Shown piece by piece: positions 39,601 through 53,802 of a DNA stretch of 64,000 nucleotides (position 1 is the first letter of the stretch; each line of letters starts with the position of its first letter). The notes under the pieces are model-generated. The model ran no database searches and was not told where the DNA came from. It saw only the letters and a program-made list of their open reading frames with translations. The DNA comes from Dirofilaria immitis (taxonomy: Eukaryota > Nematoda > Chromadorea > Rhabditida > Onchocercidae). The translations under genes and the position numbers were made by a program. The DNA lies in contig JAKNDB010000087.1 in the NCBI GenBank assembly GCA_024305405.1, forward strand, positions 8,682,501-8,746,500, read 5' to 3'.

Positions 39601-41031
39601 TCATTTCATTTCACCTTAAAACCATTTTCTTTTTTCTAAGTAATAAGAAATAATCAAAGAGAAATAATATGATAAAAAAGATAGCATATTTTTAAACATT
39701 CATTCATTGAAAATGAAAAGAGAAATATGAGTCTAAGATAGAAATTGATATAAAATGTAGCATATTATTCGTTTGTAATATTATACAATCGAATTTCTCT
39801 CATATTTCCTATTTCATTTTACATTTTAAAGTAAAATTTTAAATTAGCAACCTGATTTGAAACTTTTTCACTCTTGATAAAGTTGAAGAGGTTTGCTAGA
39901 AGAAATTCATCGATAGGTACAGATTAAGATAAATCTAAGATAAAAGCTATAATATGAATGATCCATCGCCTAATAATCTCAGCCAGTAAAACTTAGATTA
40001 ACAATTAAGATGATGACAATGATGATAATAATGATGCCCCAATGAATACTTATGAATGATATTTGAAAATTACTATAAAATTGAGCACAAGATGTAATTA
40101 ATACTAGTAATTATTAAATCAATTACTCTAATTTCGTGTTTTAATTATCGTATAGACATAAAAGTGCCCATAGAATGTTCAAATTAAAAAAATTCCAAAT
40201 ATGAAGGATAAGATGCTTATGCTGAGGCTTTAAAAAATTTTTTGAAATAAAATGTTGACAGAATTTTCATCTTTTCTTCTTTTTACAATTGTAATTAATT
40301 CTCAGATTTTCCACAAAAAAATATCTTTAATCTCGAGAAGATTTTAATGATCTTTCACTTTTATGCTGTTTATTTTTTTGATAAAATTTAGAAAAAATAT
40401 TTTTGGTAAGCTTGAAGAAAAGAATAAGAAATAATTATGAAATAGGCGAAAAACAAAAATAGATTGCCATTAAGATATATTATGTTTATTTATCATTTAT
40501 CAAAAAAAATGGTTTTTATTGCTTTATCAAAAATTTCATGAATCTCTTTTTCAATTGTTCTCAAAATAAATTATAATTATCATATAATTTTGAAGATTTG
40601 ATACAAAAAAATTTATTATAATATTTCTGTAATCATTTAAGAAAGAAAGAAAAGAAGAAAGGGAAGAAGATAGAAGAAGAAAAATTCGAATTTAAATAAA
40701 ATAGAAATTTGGAAAGAGGTACCAAAGAGAGAGGAAAGCTTATTTTTTGTTGTAGACAATCGATCAATCGAAATAAATTATAAATATATACTAATAGAGA
40801 AGTTTATTTTTATAATTTTATTGACAAACAAATGAGATGACAATAATTTTATAAAAAATTTTTCCCATTCTTTTCCATTTGTACCTTTCATTTGTCGCTT
40901 TTATTGTCGCCATCTTATTCTTCATCTTCTTCTATTTCTTTTAAATCCTTCTTTTTTTTTTTTTTTTGCATTTTATTTTTTTTTGTTTTTTTGTTTTTTT
41001 TTATCGTATTTGCAAAAAGAAGGAAGAAATG

Positions 41032-43811
41032 TCAACAGCAGTATGACTTCATCTCCTCGAACGAACATCGATTAATGCAACATTTTTCAGTTAGCGTTTG
41101 TCCACGTTTTACGTATGATCTGAGTGCTGCAAAAAATTTTAGTATAAAATATGATAAATTAATTTGCAAACTTTTTTTCTCCTCATTTACCTTTTATTAT
41201 TTCTTAATTTAACTAACTATATGTATGCATATACTTCTTATTAAATATTTTTTTTTTTTGAATCTATGCTTTAAGAAGAGAGAGAGAGAGAGAGGAAGAG
41301 AGAGAGAGAGAAAAAAGCAACAATATTGACTAATATTTGAAATCCGATTTTTGTTTTATTTGCGTGTTTAATTATAGGGTTTTTTCTTTTTTTTTTTTTA
41401 TGAATAAATTACATATATAAATAATAGGAAGGAAAGCTGATAATTGCAATGTTTGAAAATCTTTTTTAATAAATAATTTCTATGAAACTTATAATTTCTT
41501 AGAAAGCACAATTATTCAAAAACTTGTTGCAAATAGGCAATTCAATTTTTCTCTTCCATAATACATAGGATGTGTAATTTTAAATTAATTATTTACGAAT
41601 TTAATTTTAGCATTCTTCATCAACAAAAACGTTTGAATTAAAGGAATTAGCCAACGATTAAACTTCAAATTAAACAAGTTAATTTATAAGTCTGTTACAC
41701 TTATTAGGAAGAAGTGACGAAAGCTCAGATAAAAGCTGTAATTACATTTCAGTACGAAAGACGTTAAATTACTTTTACGTCACAGTTTATATTATCTGGT
41801 AATATCGAGCATGATTAAAAATATCACTCATTCTATCTAATAATTTCGATCTGGGATTGGCCAAGAAATCATTTAAGCATAGCAAATGCTAATTATATAT
41901 CATATATATAATTATTAGATGCAAAAAATGTAGTTTATTTCCGAAAAAAATCCTTTCATTAAATTCGATTTATGAATTTGCGATATAAATGTAATAATTT
42001 CTTAGTTTTATTAAGTTTTAAAAATTAAACTTGAATTTGCAGACGACAAATTTTTATATGCAAGAAATATAATTGAAAATAATTCTTTGTTCAATATCCT
42101 GTAGTAGCGTAGAAAAGCTCTTTTCATTAACACTAAATTCCTTATCAGTAATTGTTATTGTTTTAAAAATAAGAAATTATTTCACCATATAATATCTGAA
42201 AACAAAATGTGATAGTAATTGTATTGCTAAATCAAGTATAGTTCAATATTTTTTATTCAAATATTTTCACCAAATAAATTTCGATTAAGCTTGTGTCATA
42301 GACCATTTTTTTTCAAATTATTAAAACTAAATGAATTAAATTTGTTAATGAAAATAATTTGCATACTTATCATATCACTTTTTTAAAACTTTTAATTCTA
42401 ACTGTTATTTTTTTTCAAAGAAATAAATTATATTCTATTTAAATAAGCGAGTAATATATTTGAAAATTTTTGAGGTTTTATTAGAAAATTGTTTCTTTTA
42501 GAAAATGCAGTTATTTTTTTAAAAAGCATAAAATCTATTACCAACGGATTCATTCTAATGCTAATATTGTCAGTAAAAATAGTTAGATAATATGAATTTA
42601 TATTTAAAAGTAATTTGTAGCAGAAATATTCTGAAATAGTAAGTTAGTAAAATTCAAGCTGAAGAAATTATCATTTAAATATATCAATGCTTTCATTAGA
42701 TTATTGAATATAAATTGAAAGTTCCAAAAATTCAGTAAGTTAAAAATAGATGATAATGAAAAAGATGACTGTAAGTATTAATTCAAATTTAAAACTGAAA
42801 GTGTTAATAAGAATTAGTTTTTGATTTCTTCAATATTTTTTTGCATCTCAATTATAATCCCAGAGTGCAATTAGCATCTAAATTGCAAGACTAATTTAAG
42901 CAAAATAATATTCTAATTATACATATTCTAATGTATGTTTTTCTCTATAAAGTATGTCGAATTTTTTGAACAAATATGAATTTCCGTTTATCAAATTCAA
43001 TTTTATTTTTCAAATTCTTACTATTAAGTTCATAAAAACTGTCCTTAATTGAGGGCAACATATCATGTCATTATTTCCTCCTTTTTATTTTATTTTCTGA
43101 CCGAAGCATAATGAGATTTGTAATGGCAATTAACTTATTTTAAATTAATTAACGATTAATTATATAAAATTATCGATTGTAAAGTAAGAAATGAAATTGT
43201 TTTTGAGAAAGAAAAATAAAATACATAAAAAAAAAGAGGACTGACTACTCCTTCATTTAGATTATCATTCCGTTTCATAACGTTAAGATGAATCCAATGT
43301 GAATGACAATTATCAATAAATCATTCAGCAATATTAATGTTATGCTTTAAATGAAATGAAATATTAACTTACATCGTTTAGTGGTTACAGCTTTACCACC
43401 AATAGGTTTCACACAACCGTTGCACAATTTAATGATCGCATCCACTAATTTGCTACCACAAAGTCGACTTGTGTCATATTTCTTTATCTTTGAATGAATT
43501 ATCGCTCCATTCAAAACATTTCTGTCTTTCGACGACATACTATTGGATGTTTCGTGGTCATTAATCCATTTCAATTGCTCATCCAAAATGCTATCACCGG
43601 TTCGTGATTTATCTTGAACATGTTGGGCGCTTATTTCTTGTACAATGCGTTTTAGCTTATCATCGCTGTTATTGTTGTTGTTGTTGTTGTTGTTGTCGTC
43701 ATCAAAATATTCAGCTGCCATATATTTGTTTATGTTAGCACTCACTTCTTTAGCATTCAGGCTAACAATAAGAGATATGGCAATAATAACATTTGTTTTG
43801 AACCAGATCAT
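41032..43811 (-). CDS. Insulin-like prepropeptide, two exons
   Basis: Secreted insulin-family hormone, expected to act on a DAF-2-type receptor. Exon 1 43811-43373 and exon 2 41126-41032 join in phase (CGA T|CA) across a 2,246-base intron to give 177 aa. Order: signal peptide (MIWFKTNVIIAISLIVS), acidic stretch with nine Asn in a row, KK, B chain RLCGSKLVDAIIKLCNGC, a short linker with two KR sites, then A chain EKCCINRCSFEEMKSYCC and stop. The B chain keeps C-x11-C; the A chain fits the insulin-family signature CC-x3-C-x8-C. Each chain has one extra Cys (three residues after the second B-chain Cys, and the last A-chain residue), which predicts a fourth disulfide as in the beta-type insulins of C. 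elegans (known class). The two KR pairs suggest a cut-out C-peptide of SLRSYV between them. No frameshift. Confidence 0.92.
41278..41311. repeat. (AG)n tract in the insulin-like gene intron
   Basis: AGAGAGAG run interrupted by GGAAG, about 150 bases upstream (on the minus strand) of the A-chain exon acceptor; on the transcript it is a (CU)n tract. Confidence 0.85.
43668..43694 (-). repeat. AAT/AAC codon run encoding nine asparagines
   Basis: Triplet microsatellite inside the pro-region of the insulin-like gene, flanked by Asp codons on both sides. Confidence 0.95.
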
Positions 43812-44149
43812 ATTTTTCGAAATTATTTAGTAGTAAACAATTGTAATCAGTTTTAATTAATGAATCAAAAATAAGAAATTTCTTGTATCCGAAAATATTT
43901 ATCAAATAATTCTTATTGTTGTTTTAATTATTGCAATAATTGCTGATGGAAAATTTCACCTTCAGGAAGGATATGAAAGGTGCAATCTGAATTTGAAACT
44001 TGGAATTAGCAATCTCCACTAGATAGTGTGGATTTCTGACGATAAAAGGCTTGGTAATTTGTTACTTTTTGAATAGGGAGAGATATAATATTTCTCTAGA
44101 AAGTATTTGAATACACGATGATTATTTTTTCAAAGTACTTCCCTAAATG

Positions 44150-44430
44150 GTACCGAACGACAGAATGCAAATTAAGAAGACTGGGCTTTCGACGAATTGG
44201 CTAAACCCTTTCTTGCGTCACCTTTAAGTAAAGAGGTGTTGATGGATGGTACGACTGAAATACACCTCAAATAGATGCAAAAATGGGCGGCCCAAAAATG
44301 AAGCCCATCCTCTTTTCTAAGAAACAGGTTATTAAGGATAAAGGTTTAAATTTCGCCCTGTTCGTTGTATCAGTAACAATCGCGGGAATGAAAAGGCGTG
44401 GTTCACTGAGATGTTGCTGTCGTCAGTAGT
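44150..44430. promoter_or_regulatory. GC-richer block upstream of the insulin-like gene
   Basis: Base composition rises clearly above the surroundings some 340-620 bases upstream of the insulin-like start codon. It contains the imperfect palindrome CACCTTTAAGTAAAGAGGTG at about 44220-44239. No coding frame is evident. Promoter/enhancer or a small RNA gene are both possible; this rests on composition and position only. Confidence 0.25.
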
Positions 44431-45788
44431 ATGAAAGAATCCAAAAAGAAATGAAGAAAATGAAAAAGGATCTCACCTCCTCAACCTAATCTTAACAGGA
44501 AGGCTTATTTATTGATACATTGTTAAATGATGATGTGACATGAACACACGAAATAATTTGTTCATTCTGAATTTTTATTTCTGAAAAGAATGAATTCATG
44601 ACGAAGTTAAGGAATGACGTAATTCGTTAGACAGATCCATTCTCATCAGATTATTTATATTTTTTAGAGCTATTTATTTAACACCTCTAATCTGCCAATA
44701 AATAAAGAGACTCATTGAAGGCCTAAAATCAAAAAAAAAAAGAATTGCTTGTATGATAACTTTGCATTTGATAGCGTAAAGCCTTAAGCTTTCTTTCAAT
44801 TATTCATTTCAAAATTTATTTATATGAAATGATTAAGTATTTTTAAAATTTTGAAGAAAACAGAATTTTATGGCTAATAGATATGAAATGTTCATATTAC
44901 TACATTTTTTCGATTTTCCGACTTTTATACGGCCTTATTTTCATATAAACTTATCCATGTAAAAATGTTTCTCAAAATGTTGCGAATAATAGTAATTACA
45001 TTGAACTTATTTATTTAACTTTTCCTGGAAAACAAGCTAGTGATAGATTAAAAGTACGATGCACTAGGCTTATATATTTGTAATTTTGTCTTAATGTGCC
45101 TTTAGGTCCATCAATTTTGATGATCTTAATATATTTTCATTTTTATTTCTTATTTAATTTTGGTCATTAAATAGTTCTATCAAGAGTGCGAATAATTATG
45201 ATATATTTATTTTCAATGATTAATTAATTATAATAAGCTAAAAATAATTTTTATTTGCATAATTATTATTCTTTTGCACTTTGCACTACCTGAAGATGCA
45301 TGAATAAAACATAGCAGAAGACTGTAGATTATCATTTAACTCGATATTATCATGTGGCAAATGATTGGAACTGGAACTGATCAGAAGTGTCGAAAGTTCG
45401 ATTGTACTTTAGGACAAAAAACATAGGTAAAAAGTTCACACATAAATATGTAATAAGTTTTATGAAAGAAATATATGTAACATCATCATCTAGTCAGCAA
45501 TAATAATATCAAGACTAACATTAATAATAATAAAAATAGTGATAATAGTAATAACAATATTGCTAATAATAATAATACTTATTATAAGAATATTACTGGA
45601 TTTTAAATTTTGTTACAGCAAAGAAGCATGCATATTTCATCTTTTTCATCTTCCACATTTCATCGTTTTTTCTTAGTTTGACAACAAGCATCATTCAATT
45701 ATTCCAATTTTTGATTGTGATCCATTTAGTTCCTTTAAGAAAAAAAAAAAGAGAAAAAGCGAATTAAGCCATCAAGCTGTTTTAACAG

Positions 45789-45881
45789 CTTTTCAGGTCA
45801 TGAACGATTCAATGACGTTATTTTGGATAAAATGGCTTTTCGGGTTATAAATGATTCAATGACGTTATCTCGAATAGCATC
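45789..45881. repeat. 47-bp tandem duplication containing TGACGTTA
   Basis: GCTTTTC(A/G)GGT..T.AA.GATTCAATGACGTTAT is present twice back to back. Each copy holds a TGACGT core of the type bound by CREB/ATF factors; binding is inference. Confidence 0.7.
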
Positions 45882-48800
45882 GATGAATAACATTGAATTT
45901 ATTTGGAGTGTGAATCAGATCGAAACTTGAAATGGAGTAGAAATAGATGAAGCTATTGCAATTTTAAAATTATAATCTCGTATATGCATATGCTCATTTC
46001 TAGCTTATTTAAGACCAAAAATTACAGATTATGGCGAACAAAAAGTACTATTGTTGTTAAAACTTCGCCGGATATCTAGTGAAGAATAATTACACTCTTG
46101 GCCTAAGAAGTAACTTCAAAAAACTCTGTAATTTGAACTTAAATAAGAAAAGAAAAAACTGAATTTGACAAAGAAAAAAAAGATTAGAAATATATTTATC
46201 ATTTTTTATATTTTGTCAATTTCTATATAGTCAGGATGAAGAGAGAAATTCGAAATGATGTTTGATATATTGTTTACAATGTATCTCCAAAACCTTAATT
46301 AATGATGTAGAATTCGTTTGGCTGCGCCATTTCTCAGTCAAAATGCATGGACGATATTTATATTTTTAAATAAAAAGCATGAACTAATATATCAGAAAGA
46401 TTATCAGATAACTATCATATTTTGCTTAGTTATGATTCGTGCATTTACATCATTAAGATCACCGGATTCTGTAGTATGATTAATTCATCACTCATGATGT
46501 AATAAAATTATATAAGGTAAAAATTATGCACTATTTCCACCCGACTTACACTTTTACATAGTGATTATGGATATTCTTAACTCTTGAGATTTTAATCCCT
46601 TTAACTTAAAATAATAAAAAATATCATCATCTATATCAATTTGTAACATCTAAATCATAAAACCAAAATGCTAAAAAGATTCTCTTCAAAAGCGCTTCAC
46701 TTCTGTGCAAGTTAAAAGGAAAAGGAATAAAAAAAGTGACAGCATATTGAATTGGCTAAAAATAATTTTAAATCTATAAAAGAATATTAATCGAAAAAAA
46801 AGAAATAAATGAAATGATACATTTCCTAACATAAAAACATGAAATAATGTAAGAAATTGTGTCATGAAACTTTCCAAAAATGAGTTGATTAAAAAACTGA
46901 AATGAATAACTAAAATAGTAAAAAACTTATGTATGAATTCGTTGATCTATCCTTTGTTTAATGCAATCATCGTTATTCATTATTCATGAATGGATTCATG
47001 AATCAATGCTTGCTTATTTATATCGTTATTATCATTGCATAGATAATTACATGGATTTTGTTAATTACCGAAATATACAATATATAGCTTTGGAATATTT
47101 GAAGCCCATATATTTTTAATTTTCTTCTACAGCATCTTCGAATCTAATCATATGATTACTTCTGTTTCACTGGCTAAGAAATCGGCAATGTATGATATTT
47201 TTAGTTTTTAATGGAATAAACAAACGATTTCATCTTTCACTAATGAATTATCCTTCATTAGAGAATTTACTTGATCATATTTTTAAATTACCGAAGATGA
47301 CCTATAATGATCTTCATTTTGCTTCCGAAAGACATTATTGAATAAATATTTTTATTATTTAACAAAGTTTCTTTGATTCTTTTTAATTTTGATATTTTCA
47401 CTTCCTTTGTTTTGAATAATAAATTATAGTTAAGAAAAATCTCAATACGTCTTTTAAATCCGATTATTTATCATAATTTAACAGCAATGATCAATGTAAC
47501 TCATGGTAAAAATCTTTATCTTGTAAATACTTCGTTCGCAATGCTATTGCTTGCAAATTCTGATATAAAAATTTTGAAAAAGAAAAAATAAAAAAGCATA
47601 AGAGGAAAAATAAATAAAAAGAAATGGCGAGATTAGCTAAATGAAACTTTTTAAATAAAGATACAGTTAAATTTATTCTCACACAGATGTGGTTTTGAAT
47701 ATTTCTCATACTTTGATTATGACAAAAATTTTGAGACAATTTTATATTCAACTAAATACAGAGAAGGAAAATAATAAGTTTCTGAATCATTATTAGTATT
47801 AATAATATAACAAAAATCAGCAGATAGATTTTTTTAAAATTTACTTCCTTTTTACTTTTATTTCTAAAATGAAAAATAAATAATATCAATAATGAAAACA
47901 AAAAGGGATAAAAAATAAAAAGTTAAGAAAAAATAAATAAAATTAACATTACAACAACTTTATAATATTTTACTTCTGCTATTTAATATGGGAATTTTAT
48001 TTTTGATAAATGGAAATTTTCAAAAATTATTTTTTTGCTTATTCAAAATGATTTAATTATCTTTTACTTTTTGCTTATAACATCAATTAATAGCTCCTAG
48101 CATCAATTAATAAAAGATAAGGTCTAGTTTTTATTATTTCTTAGCAGATTGTAAAATATAAAATCAAAAAATGTCTAGAAATTAAACTTTCAAAGTATTT
48201 CTTAATCAAAATTAGCAATTAAATCAAAATGTAGGCTATCTGTATCATTTTTGAACTTTTGGAAATTAGAATATATATAAATTCCTACATAAGAAATCAT
48301 TTTAAAAATGATTTATCTTGAGCCACAAATATGGAAGATTAAAATTAAATAGTTTAATCGGTTTGACCAATGGAATTCATAAAAACGAAATGGCTCAATG
48401 ATAAACTGATAAATGGCAATTACGATGAAACTAGAAACTAGAAAGTACATATGGGATGATATATATAAGAATACGGAAAGCAATTAATATTTTTTGAAGA
48501 TATTGCTTGCATCATACAATGATGAAACTTCTACTTTTAAATTTTCATTTCATTTTCTCCCGAATTTCAAGTAATTTCATTTCATAATATAACAAAATGA
48601 AAACTTTAATTTTTAATTTTTATCATTTACGAATTACTTTTTAGTACTTTTTTTGGAATTTTTTAGAATTTTTGCTTCTATCTTCGCAATATTTCATAAA
48701 AAAATTTTGCACAATACACTTTTGCAGCAATTTGTGCTACACGAAATTTCTCTTGTTTAATAGTTGCTAATGGCATCTTTAAGAATTCAATTCGCTATCA

Positions 48801-51800
48801 CGAATTTAAATTTGAAACGAAAGCAATATCTTTTTTAATCCATATTTAGCGATCGTTGACAATGGTCATTGATTATCTCATTAAAGTATGGTGAGAAATC
48901 TTTCTCATAATGAAAAGAATGAGAAAAAGTTATTAAATTTCTAAAATTTCCAAAAACAATTTTAACTCGAACACGTAGAATTTCTCGGCCAATTTTCTAA
49001 TTTATTTTACAGACCTTAATATAAGTAGTTTCAAAATAAGAGAATTCTAGTTTACTTCAGTTAGAATTTTTATGAAATTCATTTAAGCTTTTGAATTTTG
49101 AAGCCTTATTGAAAAATTACTTTTGCAAATCTGCATAGTCTATTATATGGTTTCATTCTATTATAACAACTTACATATGCTTGTTTTATACAAAGAACAA
49201 ATGGATGATGCAACTAATATTATAAATGATGTCGCTGTAAATGATATCGCTAATGATAAAATTTTTGATATGCTATTTTTAAAACTGCAATACAAGATTC
49301 TGATTTATTGTATCATATAAACGGTCATGGAAAAGAAAAACCGCGTTCGATTATAATTTCATATATGAGAACTTCAGATTCTTTTCATTTTTCATGAAAT
49401 TATGTACAAAAATATCAAATATACAAATAGGCGCACGTATGAGTTTATTATCAGATATATTTACGAAAATATATCTCTCTTTAACTTTGCTTTTAAAGCA
49501 TTCAGCTAAAATCAAGAAAGCGTATATAGTACAAATCGCATAGAACAGAAGGTTTTTATTAGAGCTTCGGTTTATGAACTGATATTATTTGAATTCCCAA
49601 TAATATTAGACTTTGGTAACGTATTTTTTCTACGCGAAGGCATAATAGATTTTTAAAAATCACATATATCCAAATTATAGTAGGAAGAAATTGACTTCCA
49701 ATAAAAATAAACCGAATAAACTAATCCGTTATTTAACTTCATCAAGCCTTTTCATATATGCTTGAAAAATCGAAGATAATAGTATTATTGAATATAAAAG
49801 TTGGAAGCCAAATATTGATTAATTTGTCTACAATCTTTGGAATTATTTGGTAAAATACTAAAATAATATTGTACTTCTACTTCCTTCCGCTATTTCCAGT
49901 GATATCATAAACTTACTCACTGAAATGTTGCGAAAGGAAATATTGTCCTATTTCACTTCCCGAATTTACTTTTTTTTATTAGTTCAAATTCTATTTCCAT
50001 CGTTTTGCTTTTTTTCCAATGAATTGTTATACCGTATAAATTTTTTTATTTTAATAAATTATTGTTCCATTATTTTGTTACTTTGGTATATGGTCTGATC
50101 AACATCATAAAAATGAATCGGAGAGACCGCTAATTTTCATTTATAACAAGGATAAATGTAAAAAGTGGAAAGTTTTAATTTCTCAGGAAGATTTCAAACA
50201 AGCATGGATTGAACTAACTTTTATATCTTATTTAAAAAATCCTTCATTTCAATTATTTCCAAAAAAAAAAACTATTGTTAAAATATCTCTCGAATTTTTC
50301 TAATTCCTTCGTCCCGGATAAAAATCCTGAAAATATTCTATTGTTATAACATTTTATTAAATTATATACAAATTTTTACAGAAGGCGCAAATTACAGTTA
50401 ATATTTCATAATGTTATTTGTAATAAAAGGATGTAAAAAAGGCCCTGAAATTTTTTTAAATGGAAAACTCTCAACTTACAATGTTTATATTTTTTTAAAC
50501 AGATATCCATTATTATTATTATATTTTTCAAAGTATAGAAAAATCTGAAATATTTTTATTATTTATAGATATGATAAAATAGCTAAACGAAATCATTGCT
50601 TCGTAAAAATATCTTCCTATAATCAAGCTTTTGACCTTTATGTATTATGTTGATATTGCATATTATGCCATGACTGACATACAATAAAAATCAGAATGAT
50701 TGGTACAAGCAGTACAATTATATCGAATTATAAAACACGATGAAGCTTCGAGAACCGTTCTTTGTTAAAATGAACATTCAAGATATAACAGAACGATAGC
50801 AATGATTAATCCATCGTTTAAAGGAATTTCCAAAGAGAGTTCCAATTCTCAGAGAACAATCCTTTAGTTGAACAAACAAGAAAACTAAGCGATCAATTCG
50901 CTAGTGATATATCCAGATAATTGTCCATTCATAATATATGAGAAAATAATTCTTCCTACAATCAGTAAAATCTTTATTAAACACTTCCACGACTATTTTT
51001 CATATTTTCATAAAATATATAAATACAAAGGTCTAATAATTGTAATGTGAAATCTTGCAAAGGTTTATTTTGAATACTTTTTACCTTCCCTCTAAAAAGC
51101 AGAGTTTTTAGAGGGAATTAAGTGTTATCAGTTATTGAGTGTTTTTCGGATGCTGAATTTACAAAAAAAAAAAAATGATAATATCAAATACTGCTTTAGC
51201 AACCTAATCAAGCAGCTAAAAATACATGCGCATTTTATCAACGGACAATCCATTGATAAATTTTGAAAGCTATATAGAAAATATGCCATAAAATGTATAG
51301 AAATATTAGGACAGGTAACTTGAAATATTTATGTACATATATATGTATACATATGTATTCAACAAAAGTGGAATTGAACAAATTTCTGAGTTAAATTATT
51401 AAAAATTCGGCTATTTACAAGACATGTAATTTAATAAATTATATATTATTTATACAGCTAACTCCCAGTGTCCATCAATGTATATTACGCATGCAGTTGA
51501 CTTCCAATATCTATCAATTTCAATTTTTTTTTAAGAAATAAAGTGAAAATAATATAATTTATAAGGTACATTTTCCCTCATGGAAACTGTCAAATCAATG
51601 AATCAAATAATCGTTACTTGTTTGTTTTGTTAGAAAAAGAAATTCTGTTATTTGTGACAATTTTTTTCTTTCTTCTTGCTGACATGTATATTTATATATG
51701 TATATATAAAATGAAATTTATGATCAGAAGAAGAGATGGCACTAGTGGCATGTGACAGATGATTTTATTCTGTAAAAAATAAGTAGAAGAAAATGATCAA

Positions 51801-53461
51801 TGATAAATGTCATTATTCTACAATTATAAAATAAATCCATTTTATGGCATCTTTCGTTTTTATTAATAATAAAAATCAAGATTTAGGATTAAAACCTCAA
51901 TTTTATTTAAACACTTTAAAGATTAGAAAAATCTTTCGGCTGTTAAAAACAATCATACAAATAATAAATTAAAATATAAATATTTTTATTATCATTTTCT
52001 GCCATCGTTTAATGTATTTCCATATATTAACAGTGGATATTTCACTTGAAATATATCATTACATTACGCATATGATTATGTCTTATATTTTTAAAAGTAA
52101 AAAGAAATGCTTTCATTTTCGAATTTCTATGTTTTAATATCGTAAAATTCAATTCAGATCAAATTTTAATTATTTCTAATTCTAATTAATCATTCATTAT
52201 TCTATTTCTCACTATTGGTATTCCAGTTGTTTTTTTTATTATTTAGATGGATGAATTATATTTATTCAAAGTTTGATTTCGAAGATTCTTTAAAAATATA
52301 ATTGATATTAAATGTATTGTTTTTGACTCTTTTATCATTTTTTTCACAAATGAAAGGCTGAAATTCACGAATGACAACTCGAAATAAATTTCTTAGAAAT
52401 TTTAATTTTTAAACAATCGCCAATAAAAAATTTATCGTAATAATTTCCAATGCAATTTTTCTCGGTATAATTTAAAATTTTTTTGTATCAGATTTTCAAC
52501 AAACCATAGAATCTTTTTTTTTCGTTATAACTTAAGAAGAACAGGGTACAAAGTTCCTTTTATTATCACATAATAAAATATGATTTAAAAATTTTCTTAT
52601 ATTTGTTTGTTGGATATTTTTCGTTCTCAAAAAAATAGTTTAATTATACAATAACCAAATACTTCTTTTATTATTTGAGAGTGCAATTAACATTATCGAA
52701 TAAAAATGTCAACCATTTTTTGTTTTAGACCTAAGATCAAAATACGAAAATCACTGATGAAACTATTTAGTTATTGATATTCTCGTTTGTTCATTATACA
52801 GAAAATTTTTTTATTTTGTTAAAACAATATTTTAAATTTAAATATTTATTTGTAATTTTAGCAATAAAATTACTTAAAATTTCATAATTATTTGGGGTTA
52901 GCACCATTAAATGTAAGAAAATTTAAATATTATTGAATATGTGAACTGGCTTTGATTGCATTAGAGGAAATGGTACATATCATGATCGAAGATATTTTGA
53001 AAAAATCATCAGAGATTTATTTCAATAAAGATTTAATTTGATACTGAAAGAAAAGGAAAATATAAATTATTAACCATAAATTAATTGATTAATTGTATTG
53101 AACTTTTTACCATTTTCTTGACTACCATCACTCTCATTCTTTTTATTATCATGTTTTTTTTGAATACATTAAAAGAAAGGAAAAAAAACCCTCTAAGTTC
53201 AATATTTAATTCGTCTCATAGCGCCTTTATTAAAAATCTTCCATTTGGAGTACATCTAATGTCTACACTTCATCTAAACAAGCGACACTCATTGAAAGTT
53301 TGAGGACAAGTTGAAAGCATTTCTTTCCACAATTCCCATAATCATTCACTTCATCGAGTATAACTGCTTCATTATTTTTGAATTCCTGCCTATATAACCT
53401 GAGAGAACCAATTACTAGATAATATAATTAGTCCGTTGTTTTTATGTCGAAGCCAGACGAA

Positions 53462-53554
53462 CGATTTGTATGTCAGAATCGCTTCGGACCTCCGAAAAAG
53501 TGAAAATATACTGATGACTGTACAATCCATCAAACTATATTCTCGTCATCAGTA
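53462..53554. other. Cluster of three inverted repeats
   Basis: CGATT (53462-53466) pairs with AATCG (53477-53481); TTCGGACCTCCGAA (53483-53496) is a near-perfect palindrome; TACTGATGAC (53509-53518) is matched exactly by GTCATCAGTA (53545-53554). The block is more GC-rich than its surroundings and lies about 0.5 kb upstream of the metallothionein-like start. It could be a small structured RNA or a protein-binding element. Confidence 0.4.
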
Positions 53555-53802
53555 ATAGTCGGCACTGTTTAAAGAACATGAAGTTGGATTAAATGTGTAA
53601 AGGGAATATTAAGAATTATTATAAAATTTTATTATTAGTCTCAGTTAATAAAATATTGGTTTTATCAGTTCTGAAGAATGAATCATAAATGATATGATCT
53701 TTTTTCAGAATTGATTTGTTGACAAAGTTTGGAATGATCGAAATGGAAAGAAGTATTGCTAGAAAAAGGGGTGTAACTTGTTGGGGAGTTGAAATTGTTG
53801 AG

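Larger units (their letters stand above)
35153..41031. other. Gene-poor region between the M8 peptidase and the insulin-like gene
   Basis: No exon I can support on either strand. Contents are repeats: an (ATT)n/(TTA)n tract around 36478-36585, a threefold tandem repeat at about 38908-39600, and T-rich runs at 40950-41003, which are probably the 3' UTR of the insulin-like gene with AATAAA on the minus strand near 40972. Confidence 0.5.

Noticed and set aside
40892..41212. 106-codon plus-strand frame
   Set aside because: Poly-Ser/Phe composition from T-rich runs; its only conserved part is the antisense of the insulin A-chain exon.
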